NCBI RefSeq assembly: GCF_000003605.2
Contig: NW_003150782.1
Coordinates: 80,139-92,647, forward strand
Length of the DNA: 12,509 nucleotides
Reading direction: 5' to 3'
Source of the DNA: Saccoglossus kowalevskii
Lineage: Eukaryota > Hemichordata > Enteropneusta > Harrimaniidae
Below the pieces are notes generated by a model. That model was not told the origin of the DNA. It did no database searches and worked only from the letters and a program-made list of their open reading frames with translations. Position numbers and translations under genes: made by a program. This document shows, piece by piece, positions 1-9,604 of this stretch (position 1 is the stretch's first letter; each line of letters starts with the position of its first letter).

Positions 1-100
1 GTAGTAGTAGTTATCACAACTAATCTTTATTGCTATTAACTGATAGAAACATTGTATTTCTAAGGATGCAATAAAGTTATTATTATTATTATTATTATTA
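1..100 (+). mobile_element. Probable LINE 3' tail ending in (TTA)8
   Basis: The stretch ends with GATGCAATAAAG followed by eight perfect TTA units (77-100). A 3' end made of a polyadenylation-like AATAAA beside a short trinucleotide tail is typical of CR1/L2-type non-LTR retrotransposons in invertebrate genomes. No coding remnant is visible because the window starts here. A plain TTA microsatellite next to a chance AATAAA is the alternative. The window also opens with a short GTA run (1-10). Confidence 0.4.
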
Positions 101-1322
101 CTAAATCAGCCCCCTGGTAAACACACTGACACAAGAAAATCAACCCATTAAGTTTTAGTATTTCGAGTGTAAAATTAGTTTCCCATATTTTTGCAACTTA
201 GTATATAAAAAAAATCTCGCCTAATATCCGGGAGAGTCACTTGTAGCGTATGGAACGAACATGATTCACACACTTTTCTATTTTTTGAAATTTTCTGAAT
301 AAACCCTCATAGCCAAATAAGATATAACCATTGCATCATGTTATGAGTACAACCAGATTGGTAGCAATCTTACTGCACCTGTTTTGAACAAGAGATATTT
401 GACGCTTCATGTTCATGAGGTTCACACAGCACCCACACCCCCGTCATACTGCAAGTGACCCCTCTCCCTCCCCATTAGCTTTTTATAGTGCTCCACACTT
501 TTCAACAGGAGTCAATTGTTGAGATTTGGCAGTTTATTCCGAAGATGACATCTCTTGATTATTTCATCACCTAAATGTCCTTGAATTGAAGCAGTCTAAT
601 CTAATGCTAACAATCTTAAAAACTGATACATGTATGCCTAAAATGACACACTAAACTTGGACTATGAACTTTTTGAGTATCCAGTAACAACACCTAAAAA
701 CCTATCTTAATTTTCCTCGTTCAACAGACCCACTTGCACATGCCAGATCACATTTTGAATTTTTTTTATTTTTGTCAAAAAAATCACTAAACTGTTGGTG
801 ATGTTGTGACATTCTAGCAGTCTGCAAGAGACCAAATGCATTCATAGCCACACACAAAATGATTTGCTTGCTGCCATGAAGTGTTCACCTAAAAAAATAT
901 ATTGAATACGATTTTTTGTTTTGTCAAGAAAAATATCTTAAAAATCACATTAATGAAGGAATATTTTACAGTGAATCATATTAAAATATATTTATTTTGA
1001 CCGATGACAATATTCCAGGTATCTTCAAATCTATTGAAGCCCTGATAGCAATGTAGCAAGGAGATTGCCAGCCAGTCTACTTCAAATAAACAAAGTCCCA
1101 TAAAATCAGTTAGTTTTATATTATGTTTTTATAAGGTGGTCACAATTAATTTAATGTGTTTAAAAATACTTTGAATCCGTAAAACAGTACCTAGATGATC
1201 ACTAAAGTGAGGGTTCTGTGAATGAAAGATTTGAGGCTTTATAATCACGAAAACATGGCAGGCTTACAACTCATATTAAGTGTGTACATATCAACTTTTG
1301 ACCTTGTAATAAATAATACTAC
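101..1322. other. Non-coding stretch, no gene seen
   Basis: This is AT-rich sequence with frequent stops in all frames, poly-A and poly-T runs and no recognisable motif. If the candidate exon to its right is real and spliced, this is the start of its downstream intron on the minus strand. No later exon of that gene, and no PTB-domain exon of IRS, was found here. Confidence 0.5.
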
Positions 1323-1596
1323 CTCGTTCAGTCGGAGATGGAGTAAGAAAGTATATGGCATCTTCGGGTATTGAGAATGAGTTGTCCAATAACAGACTGG
1401 TTGGTCTCACAGGTAAGGCCGTAGTCGACGAACTACGTCGGTATGCAATATAGCTATCTAAACATTCAAACGATGACCTCCGCACATCCAACTCTGGATA
1501 TGTCGCTGACCGTTTTGACGGATATGATACTGGTGACGGTTGTGGCTTCTGTCGAAATAGGCATGATAATTTTTTCCGGAGACCTTTTGTACACAT
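1323..1596 (-). CDS. Candidate 5' coding exon, unidentified protein
   Basis: A minus-strand open frame begins at ATG 1596 (MCTKGLRKKLSCLFRQ) and runs about 91 codons to a possible splice donor, GAG|GTAGTA, at 1323/1322. If unspliced, it continues ten more codons to a TGA at 1291-1293. The predicted peptide has a basic, Cys-containing start. It is then rich in Ser, Pro and Arg, with two RRSS-type basophilic-kinase-like sites and a TPSP proline-directed site near the end, so it is probably disordered. CpG dinucleotides are much denser here than in the flanks, which supports coding. An in-frame TAA lies nine codons upstream of the ATG. A TATA box about 30 bases upstream suggests a first exon. 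A splice acceptor at one of two CAGs just upstream of the ATG is possible, but the pyrimidine tract is poor. I do not recognise the family. The exon is on the same strand as IRS and 4.5 kb downstream of its PH exon. The plus-strand frame at 1443-1658 looks like its shadow. Confidence 0.45.
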
Positions 1597-1625
1597 ATCT
1601 TTTTTCAGATCTGAAGTACTGGACT

Positions 1626-1633
1626 CTTATATA
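1626..1633 (-). promoter_or_regulatory. TATA box upstream of candidate exon
   Basis: The minus strand reads TATATAAG here, a near-ideal TATA box. Transcription would be expected to start about 30 bases downstream, near 1602, leaving only a few bases of leader before the ATG at 1596. A minus-strand CCAATCAG lies at 1774-1781, rather far upstream for a CCAAT box. In AT-rich DNA a TATA word can arise by chance. Support comes only from its position relative to the open frame. Confidence 0.35.
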
Positions 1634-4220
1634 TCCCAGTAAATTCCCTCAAAAATGACATACATATGCATACTCAGTCAGGTGGCTATTTCAACATGGT
1701 TGTTTTGACCAGTGCACATTAGATGATTGCTAATGAGACGAACATTTTTGTTGTGCTAGTTGCGGTCACACCTCTGATTGGACAAATACCTATAATTGAT
1801 AAGAGTACACGACAACTCTGATGGACAGATAGCTACGTGAGTTACACAGTAACTTTCTGACATTGTTACTGCAAAATCACTTTATTTAAAGAGTGAACAC
1901 AGAAGTGTAATTCAAGTATGATCGCCATAGTGATAACCTAATTTTTTTGGATAAAAGTGCAATTTTCTCTGCAACATTGCAGCTATATACGGGAAATACT
2001 CACAGTACTAAGAAACAAAAACTCAAATGAATTCTGAGCCTTCATCAAACTAAACAGGTTAAAGAAATTTGTTGACAACATGGAACTGGTAATTTCATTA
2101 TTAACTTCTCCCAGCAAAAACCTGTCTTGTGGGACAGATGAATATCCTCTGAAATTGACCCCTTGAACATACGTTTTTTTGGTATACAGTGAACAAGCAG
2201 TTCAAGTTCAACTTAACAACTGCTACTCTAATCTGTTGGCCATATTTGGGTCCATTGTGTGAACCACAATTTCCTGCCAAAAATACAACTTAAAAACAAA
2301 ATTATTATAATTCTAATATACCAGCATTTCAAATGCCTGAATACATCATTCTGATTGCTTGAGAGTATGTTTTTAATAATGCAAACCATGATAAAATACC
2401 ATATACAACATTTTTTCAGGGTAGGCCCTGAATGTGAATAACACACACTATGAGTAAATCTTGCTGTCAACAGAAATTGGCAAAAATAATATTATGCAAT
2501 ATGAATATAGAGCATGACGAAGAACAGTGCAATTCTCATATATTTGTTTATAAAGTAATGTATATTGGCCATAGATAATGTATTTTCCATGCATTATTTT
2601 GTGTCAAAAAAAATATACTATACTATACTACTATATTTTGGGTCCAACATAAATGCATGAAAAAACGATCGCCATCTATAGTGACTCATGACGCCGAACG
2701 TTTTCTATGATACTCAAAACTAATGATGTCTGTATTATTTTTATTGAACAACTTAACATATACCAAAGTTAAATAACGCAGACATAGATGTAAATTTCCT
2801 CCATCGCTCAATGTATTTATAATTGCGGTATGATAGTTCCATTTTTATTTTACAAGTAGAGTGTTTTGGGTGATGTATGACATTTGTAATGCTATAAAGG
2901 TATTTTTATGTCTCAGAATTACATTTAAACTTAGTTTAACAGAATGGCAATAACCCACCGCTGTCTGGTTTATTAGACAGTATGTCACAACAGACTTTGG
3001 TGATATTACACTCCTTGAGAAAACTCCAAAAACTCTAAGTTTTAATCGCAAATATTACAGTGTTCAAAACAACTAACAGTTATGCAAGGTCATGGATGTA
3101 AGACAATTACAAGGATAATAGGGTGTGTTATCAGTGAAGAATACCTAGCTGCACCTCAGTAGACCACTTCCTGTTAAAGTGATAACAAGTAGGAGTTTTG
3201 CTAAATTTTCATTAAATTCCATTTTTGTTTATACCCTGCTACTCTGTCATGAGGTAAAACTAACTCTGTGATGAGATTGCGTGACTTTTCGAGTGTAGAT
3301 TATTACACTCTTCAAAAGGGTTGCAATGTCACTCTAGGAAACGGCATATTTTGATTGGAATTAAAAGTGACCAGATACTTACATCATATACTAATGAGAC
3401 TGAGAAGCAAAGACCTAAACCTACACTACCAGGAAAAACAATGAATATTAGTTCAGTTTCAATAATCTATGACCTTCAGCCAATGGGGTGGATACTAGGA
3501 CACCATGTGACAATACAGTTACAAGTAACCCCTCAAGAAAGCATTATTACTGATGACAAGAGAAAAACCAGTGGTGACATAACGATCAATGATGTGAAGA
3601 CATTATTTATGTCTGTCATCTTTTCATCGTGTTCACCCTCCTAAATCCTACAGAAAACACTGCATAATTTAGTGTGATTACTCACAGTAAGTGAAACGTT
3701 TATTTCATTGCTACTATGTCAAATAAATCCTAATAAAGAGTAGTGACATGTGCTGATTTACTTTCTCGCCCAAATTATTTTGCTCTTTTTTCTTATATTC
3801 TTCAATATTTCTGGAAATGAACACTAATTTTGGAGCCAACAGACAAAATCTGAGTCAATTTTCTGGTTTTTTTGCTATTTTTTCCTAATATTGTGAAAGA
3901 AAGTGCAGTATAAACAAGTCTATTTTGTGAATTTGTGATGAAAAGTAGAAACTGGTTGTGAAAAGGTTAATAAACATGTAAAGGAGAGCATTAATAGAAT
4001 TAACGACTGCTGCTTTCACTATGAAATATAACGTCTAACGTCTGAACACAGCCTACATAGTGTATTAGAAGCAACCACACACACAATGAGGCTGTTATCA
4101 ATATCACAAAAAAAATGTGTATTGTGCAATATCTTCTCAGACACATCTAGTGATGTAATCTAGACAGTAATGTGATCTAAATATAAAAGTGTGCCATGAA
4201 TTCTTATTTATCTTTATTTG
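1634..4220. other. Long non-coding stretch
   Basis: No exon with convincing splice sites was found on either strand. The longest frame is plus-strand 3321-3644, about 107 codons from a TTG. Its first ATG is well inside, at about codon 41, and its product (containing MNISSVSIIYDLQPMGW) matches no family I know. It has no good splice sites or CpG enrichment, so I do not call it a gene. A short TACTA-type run sits near 2617-2633. The rest is AT-rich spacer, probably intronic to the minus-strand IRS gene. Confidence 0.5.
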
Positions 4221-4367
4221 TATACTGTGAAATACTTTATTTTCGCTTTGAATTAATTTTTGCTATTTTTGCTGAAGGAATGATTCAGTGAAAATAAATT
4301 CTATACAAAGCACCCAAAAAAGTCTTTTCAGCGAAAATTAATTCCAGCTAAAATAAAGTATTCTACA
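4221..4367. mobile_element. MITE-like element, long terminal inverted repeats (copy 1)
   Basis: The left arm (4226-4264) and right arm (4330-4367) are inverted repeats of about 38 bases, differing at a few positions and one single-base gap. The left end reads TATACTGTGAAATACTTTAT. The interior has repeated TTTTGCT / AGCGAAAAT words and a GGAATGATTCA core. There is no coding capacity. A second copy in the opposite orientation lies at 10896-11008. Two dispersed copies with matching ends and cores indicate a small non-autonomous DNA transposon. No target-site duplication could be defined with confidence. Confidence 0.65.
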
Positions 4368-4379
4368 ACTTGTGATTTT

Positions 4380-4740
4380 TCAACATGCGCCCTCCGTGGC
4401 AGGATGGATATAGACAGGTGGGGCTAAGATGGCCGAGCAGATAGCGATGAATGGTAGTGGGTGAAGTCAGAGATTTCAGTGAATGGTATTGAGGCGAGGT
4501 ACTGCAGGGAATTATCAGAACTGTGGATTAGTAAACGCAGACGTTAGTGTACGGTATCTTTGAGTGTGGCCCATGCCATTAGGGATAATCTGTTTTAAAG
4601 GCAAATGGGGCAAGGCCTGTCTCGCAATTATTGTTGGGGGTGTATTTTGCATTGTGTTATACTGATCTCTTATAGCATTCTGTGACAAAATGATAAACTC
4701 TATATCAGGAATGGACGCAGGATACATCTAAGGTATGGTA
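4380..4740. other. GC-richer patch with tRNA-like A box
   Basis: This stretch is visibly richer in G than its neighbours and may be an old repeat insertion. At 4430-4441 it reads TGGCCGAGCAGA, which fits the RNA polymerase III A box of leucine or serine tRNAs at 11 of 12 positions. A weak B-box-like GGGTGAAGTCA starts at 4459. No cloverleaf or acceptor stem could be drawn, so at best this is a tRNA-derived SINE or tRNA pseudogene head. A minus-strand frame of 70 codons (4515-4727) crosses the patch and matches nothing I recognise. Confidence 0.25.
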
Positions 4741-6120
4741 AGAATGATTGGTGTGTTTGTTATCTGATCATGTGATAATGATGCAGGTCATACTGTGACA
4801 TGGAAATAACTAATGGCTGAAATGTCACGGTAACTACCAAGTTCAAACCACTAAACATTATCATGCGCTGATATTCAATTTTGTAACATATAAACAAAAC
4901 TGTGACTTTGCAAATAATAGGATAGCAACTGAATTCATAGAACAAGGTGCTTACAATTGGTAACCACTAAAAGTGTTCTACCTAGGCATGGGGGTTAATA
5001 TCCATATTAATATTGTCATGGTATTTAACATGTTAATAACATTGTTTCTTGAAATTAGCACAAACACTAAGATAAGATGATTCATATAAATATTTGAAAT
5101 GTCAATTTTGAGGTGTTAATTTAAGTATACTTCAGAAGTGGTTCTTATATGACCTCTTATAAATATTTTAATAAATACTTCAAATCTGGTCATATATATA
5201 TGCCAAAAAAATAAACTTTTTTAAAACCAATAAATATTAGTTAATCCACTCAAATCACTGAGAACAACATTTTTAACAAGTGCACAGCACTTAAACATGT
5301 GTGCTACTTATTAAACATGTTTGCTACTAAAGCTTCACAGAAAAAAGTGTTGAAATCTTGCTAAAATATTTGACCGAGCACAAACTTTGCAGGTTTGTCA
5401 GCAGAGTGTGATCGTGAAACGATGCTAAAATAAGTAAAACAGAGCAACTAAGGTATTGCATGCCATGATTTCCTTGACTCTGGAAGTTTCCCAGAGATTG
5501 GTTATGAGATATAATTACAGTGTTGTATGCCACATTTAGAGAACTGACATTCATAGAGTAATTCAGTTTCCAATTGAAGTCTATAAAGACAAGAGTTCTG
5601 TTCAGACTGAGAGCAAATCAGAAATCTATCTTTCGGCTCGCCACAAAGCAATGAGTTATTCATGCTAAATAAATACTTGCAGCACAGACCGATAAATATG
5701 ATATATAGCAGATACGGTAATCATTGTCCTAAGTAAGAATACAAAATAACTAGACATTTGACTTTGGTCAAGAGCTCAAGCTGCTTAATAAATATCTAAG
5801 TCTGAAAATGAGTGGATAATAACTACAAGCAAAAAGTTTACACCAGAGATGACAACAACAACGACGACGACGGCAACTACTATGATGATAATGACAGACA
5901 ATTTCCTCTTTATATAATAATGAACAGCAAGGTAAAAATGAAGATAAACAAATCAGAATATACAAAGTTACTTTTCTTTCACAGTGTTTTTTAACTATAG
6001 CAACGCGTGTGTGAACTCAATGGAGCTATCCCTACTCATGTCAAGTTGAGTTTAACAGACAACAGGAATTGGTGAGGGCGCTAGACTTGTGACTAAATGT
6101 GAGTAAAATTTTGGTCTTAC
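4741..6120. other. Non-coding stretch downstream of IRS exon
   Basis: This is probably IRS intron, starting at the donor at 6120. It was inspected for the next expected exon (PTB domain, beginning around a VWQV motif) and none was found. It contains a two-copy 20-bp tandem duplication (5291-5330) and a low-complexity run of AAC/GAC triplets near 5848-5876. That run creates opposing Asp/Asn-rich and Cys/Ser-rich frames that are not genes. Confidence 0.5.
5291..5330 (+). repeat. 20-bp tandem duplication
   Basis: Two adjacent 20-base copies starting TTAAACATGT differ at two positions. This is a local duplication with no evident function. Confidence 0.7.
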
Positions 6121-6430
6121 CAAAAGCAGGTTGGAGAGGTAGGCCTTCTTTAGACCCTGACTGTTGTAACTTGAACATTTCCATTAACCATTCTTCAAGC
6201 TCTTCAGAGGTTTCCATTAAAATTGTGAAGCAGTCATCCCTTGTATAAAGTGCCAATGCATACTTGTGTTTTGAGTCGGTTTTTCGGTTTATGTTAAAAC
6301 ACGTACTGATCACAACACTTCGTTTTGGTGCAGCATTGGCCCGGAATTTCTTCTCGCTGTCGTAGTACTCCAACCTTGCTGGACCTGATTTTGTCTGGGC
6401 TCGGAGAACGAAGTACTTTTTCTTCATAGT
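6121..6430 (-). CDS. IRS: Insulin receptor substrate, PH-domain exon (partial gene)
   Basis: This exon encodes most of the pleckstrin-homology domain of an insulin receptor substrate. IRS is the membrane-recruited adaptor that is tyrosine-phosphorylated by insulin/IGF receptors and then binds PI3K and Grb2. The 103 codons begin TMKKKYFVLR, then GPARLEYYDSEKKF (about residue 16), APKRS, the family hallmark CFNIN (about 44), ALYTRDDCF and the final-helix EELEEWL with its conserved Trp (about 81), ending LPLQPAF. Order and spacing follow human IRS1 and Drosophila chico. The acceptor is TTTTTTCTCTGTAG| at 6431 and the donor TTTTG|GTAAGA at 6121/6120. Length 310 gives a phase-0 start and a phase-1 end. 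The ATG at 6427 is an internal Met, not a start: the first PH strand (GYLRK-type) must come from an upstream exon at higher coordinates, not found here. The following PTB exon is also not found. Sequence read past 6121 is intron. The family assignment is very secure; the paralogue number cannot be given. Confidence 0.93.
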
Positions 6431-6778
6431 CTACAGAGAAAAAATCATATTAAAAAAATACATAAATAAGAACACACATGCTCATAATATTGTTTCTTGT
6501 ATTTTCATTACTGCTCATATAGAGTATACTGTCAGGCAATTATATTACAGCTGTACAATTTTGATGATTTTTTTCAGAATTTAATGAATTGTCATTTTCA
6601 AACAACATACACTGTTCAAAATATGTAGTGATATGATATGCTTAGCAATCAAATGAGTTACATTATAGACTCTGTGATTTGTACTAAACTGGTCACAAGT
6701 TGTTAACACTTGGTTTAATACTAGGGTGTAATTAAAATAATGACACACAAAAGATTTATATTACATAAATAATTATTG
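6431..6778. other. IRS upstream intron, nothing further seen
   Basis: The intron ends with the pyrimidine tract and TAG of the acceptor at 6431-6443. The remainder is AT-rich with no motif that stands out. Confidence 0.55.
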
Positions 6779-6918
6779 TAGAATAGAATAGAATAGAATA
6801 GAATAGAATAGAATAGAATAGAATAGAATAGAATAGAATAGAATAGAATAGAATAGAATAGAATAGAATAGAATAGAATAGAATAGAATAGAATAGAATA
6901 GAATAGAATAGAATAGAA
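6779..6918 (+). repeat. Perfect (TAGAA)28 pentanucleotide array
   Basis: Twenty-eight uninterrupted copies of TAGAA (140 bp) with no variant. On the minus strand it reads (ATTCT)n, the same repeat unit as the human ATXN10 (SCA10) repeat, and translates as an open but meaningless YSILF polymer. Perfect homogeneity implies recent expansion or strong slippage turnover. It lies in the putative IRS intron, 350 bp from the PH exon. Confidence 0.98.
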
Positions 6919-7189
6919 AATTTGGTATATCCATAATGATTTGGTTAGAAAACAGCTTAAATGTCAACAGAAAATGTCAAAGAAATGAATGGTTAAATAG
7001 TACAGTTATCATGAATTTCATAATGAGACAAGTCATTGAAAATGACACAGTCCCCGTTAAATTTTTGAAAGTTCTCTTTGTGCTTGTCATATTAAAGCGA
7101 AGGGGTCATCGCAAGCGTGTCCTTGAAACTTGAGTTCCAAGTGGCGCCTACAAAAGATTGTTTATTTACATCAAAACACGTGTTCCGTG
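6919..7189. other. Short non-coding stretch
   Basis: No gene was recognised. A plus-strand frame at 6936-7133 starts at a non-ATG codon and has no family resemblance. The stretch ends with a CACGTG E-box (7178-7183) just before the tandem family. Confidence 0.4.
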
Positions 7190-8055
7190 TAGTAGTAATA
7201 TGGCCAAAAATAAAAACAGCCGTTATTCGGCCATCTTTGATCTGATTATGAAACACATTGATATGTATGATGTATGTGCCAAATACGAATGAAAATGGTA
7301 CATAAATTGTGGAAATATAGTAGTAAAGCCAAAAAGTCAGATGGCTGTCAATCGGTCATCCTTGACCAGATTTTGAAACAAATTGTTACGGACATGCATC
7401 CTAACATGTATAAAGTACATGTATGTGTCAAATTTGAATGAAAACTGATAGAGCACGTCCAAGATACCGCATAAAAAAAACAAGATGCCTGCCAGTCGAC
7501 CATCTTTGATCCAATTGCGAAATAAATCGTCATGGACATGTATCCTAACATGTATAATCTATGTACCAAGTTTGAATGACAACTGACAAAGCATGTTCAA
7601 AATACAACATTTTCAAAAAACAAGATGGCTGCCAGTCGGCCATTTTGAATCGAATCACTAAACCACTGCATGTGCATATGTCCCAAATAAGGTACTAGGC
7701 ACATGCAAAGAATGAACGAAATCGGTCAACAGGATTCTGAAATATGACTCTGGACAGACTGACGCACAGACGGACGGACGGACAGACTCAGGAACTCACG
7801 GATGGTCAGGGACATGTATCCTAACATGTATAATCTATGTACTAATTTGAATGAAAACTGACAAAGCATGTCCAAAATACAACATTTTCAAAAAACAAGA
7901 TGGCTGCCAGTCGGCCATTTTGAATCGAATCGCTAAACCACTGCATGTGCATATGTCCCACATAAAGTACTAGGCACATGCAAAGAATGAACGGAATCGG
8001 TCCAAGGGATTCTGAGATATGACTCCGGATGGACACACGGACGCACAGAGACCGA
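7190..8055 (+). repeat. Tandem repeat family of about 140-bp units
   Basis: Successive units share the order GACATGTATCC-TAACATGTATAA, a TTTGAATGAAAACTGA block, CAAAATAC, AAGATGGCTGCCAGTCGGCC, then TTGATC/TTGAATC. Unit starts are near 7258, 7390, 7534 and 7810, with a degraded partial unit before the first. The last two belong to a longer 276-bp composite (7534 and 7810) whose second half, with TAGGCACATGCAAAGAATGA and (GGAC)n, looks like a further diverged unit. The two composites differ at roughly a dozen of the first 225 positions, while earlier units are more diverged. Minus-strand frames at 7348-7569 and 7842-8036 are repeat translations, not genes. The family resembles widespread non-coding repeats of marine invertebrates. 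Confidence 0.8.
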
Positions 8056-8057
8056 AT

Positions 8058-8100
8058 TATAAGTCCCCGTTTTCAGACTTCGTCCGAACGGGCACTAATA
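8058..8100 (+). repeat. Hairpin terminus of the tandem element
   Basis: TATAAGTCCCCGTT (8058-8071) pairs with AACGGGCACTAATA (8087-8100) at 12 of 14 positions. The inner TCAGAC / GTCCGA arms extend the stem to a TTC loop, with two shared bases making a small bulge. It immediately follows the GGAC-rich tail of the repeat family and probably forms its 3' end. Confidence 0.65.
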
Positions 8101-9040
8101 ACATATCTACACTGCAAGAAACTTCTCGTTTTTCATATCAGTTTTTGGTCTAGTGTGTCGCCCAAGTTCAATGTGTAATTTATGGCAGCTAAGTCTAAAT
8201 TTGCTTAATGTTCTTACTGCTTGTCTGTCATTCAACTGTTTTATAGATAGGTTTCTTGGTGAATGGTGTGTTTAAAGTACTTATTAAATGTTCTCATTTT
8301 TTAGTCATCTCATTGCATGTCAATTTTGGTAACCTCATGAAAGTGTTCTTTTGTAATATTAAAGTCTATTTTGTGAAGTCCATTTTATAAAAACATCGCA
8401 GAAGAAGTACATGATGGCATTTTCTCAGTAATTAACTCAAACCAAACAAGCATTGATGACCCTAACCTGAACCATTAACCTTTTGAATACCAAGGTCAAT
8501 GTAAACTTCACAATAAATTCACCACATTGTCCACATTTTCCAGAAAAATTATCATTATTACCAAAACTTATTGCAAAATAGTGTCCTTTTGGTCTATAAT
8601 TAACAAAACATACACGAAAATGTGCAAAATATTGCATATAATATTGGTGGGGAAGAAGGTTAAAGGTTGAAAGAGCAAGGGGGGACCTTCTTGACCCTCA
8701 GTGTGTGAATAAACAATGAAAATAACAAACATTAGCAATTTACAGTTCTGCATGATCTGATAATATAGTTATGAAGGTTATATCATTAATATTTCATATG
8801 ATAAATATGTCAAAAATTATAGAAGACCATTCAGCATACAGCGTATATTGATGTGTGTCAACTAGAGACATGTAGTATATTTACAACAGCTTGATCACAA
8901 TAAATAAAACATAAGCATAAATTAACAGCATGCAGGCTTCATTAAGTTGGCGTAATTAAACAATGTCCTAATTCCACAGTTATTGGTCAACAATACAGTG
9001 ATGATATTGAGATATCATATGACAAAAGTGATTCATTTGA
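8101..9040. other. Non-coding stretch
   Basis: No gene, repeat or RNA was recognised. Small minus-strand frames at 8437-8753 have no family features or splice signals. Confidence 0.45.
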
Positions 9041-9600
9041 CCTCATCAATCACTGATAAAGGTCATTCTGACATTGCTAGTTATTTTCAGTATAATAATA
9101 TAATAAGTTGTGATAATGTAACGTATAATAATGAAGTCACAGATAAGACAGTACATAATTCTACTGATGACCATCTTGCCGATGCAAACATGGATACAAT
9201 TAATGAACTTCCAATGGAACTAACATAATCCCTGGAAGGAACCATCATTCAAGTGAATATGTCAGCTCCCAGGAATGTAAATAATCTTACAATGTAAGAT
9301 GAAGTAAATACAAGCAACCAGGTCCATTGAGACCACAGGAATAATACCACCCCAACTATTCTATTCTATTCTATTCTATTCTATTCTATTCTATTCTATT
9401 CTATTCTATTCTATTCTTCTAGTAAAAACCAAAAATTTACTCAAATGTTGTCTGTTGGCTTAAAAATTTTGGTTCATTTCCAGAAGTATTGAAGAATATA
9501 AGTAAAAAGTGTAGACAAATTTGAGCGATAAAGTCTGGTGGTGAAATGGTTAACTAACATCAAGTTAGTTTTAAGTACTTTAGACCAAAAGCAAAAACAA
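9041..9600 (+). pseudogene. Possible decayed 5' part of LINE reverse transcriptase
   Basis: Weak traces only. A KQPGP at 9312-9326 resembles the KSPGPD motif of the LINE RT fingers. FPEVLKNIS at 9477-9503 resembles the HPRVLKNIS-type sequence that follows that motif, and both are in the same frame. They are separated by far more than the usual few residues, because the (CTATT)12 array and other sequence lie between. A frame at 8983-9228 (with SDIASYF, about residue 29) could be the pre-RT linker, but this is uncertain. The order and strand agree with the firm LINE fragment that starts at 9605. Chance similarity is a real alternative. Confidence 0.25.
9356..9416 (+). repeat. (CTATT)12 pentanucleotide array
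   Basis: Twelve perfect CTATT units plus one base. This is the same repeat unit as the 6779 array but in the opposite orientation. It may interrupt the decayed LINE. Confidence 0.97.
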
Positions 9601-9604
9601 TAAA

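Noticed and set aside
1443-1658. Plus-strand frame opposite the candidate exon
   Set aside because: Starts at an internal ATG on the antisense of a better candidate and has no family features; treated as a shadow.
5768-5994. Opposed Cys/Ser-rich and Asp/Asn-rich frames
   Set aside because: Both stem from a low-complexity run of AAC/GAC triplets; neither resembles a protein family.
6071-6084. Second CTCF-like site (GGTGAGGGCGCTAG) next to the IRS exon
   Set aside because: Only the GGGCGC half matches the CTCF core; the 5' half of the motif is absent.
6041-6120. C-terminal extension of the IRS frame beyond PAF
   Set aside because: It begins exactly at a consensus donor (G|GTAAGA) and has no IRS similarity, so it is intron read-through.
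6773-6967. Minus-strand 64-codon frame of repeating FYSIL
   Set aside because: It is the translation of the (ATTCT)n array, which has no stops in this strand in any frame; not a protein.
7348-8036. Two minus-strand frames (7348-7569, 7842-8036)
   Set aside because: They are readings of the tandem repeat units, sharing internal phrases such as SFHSN because the DNA is repeated; no coding bias or splice context.
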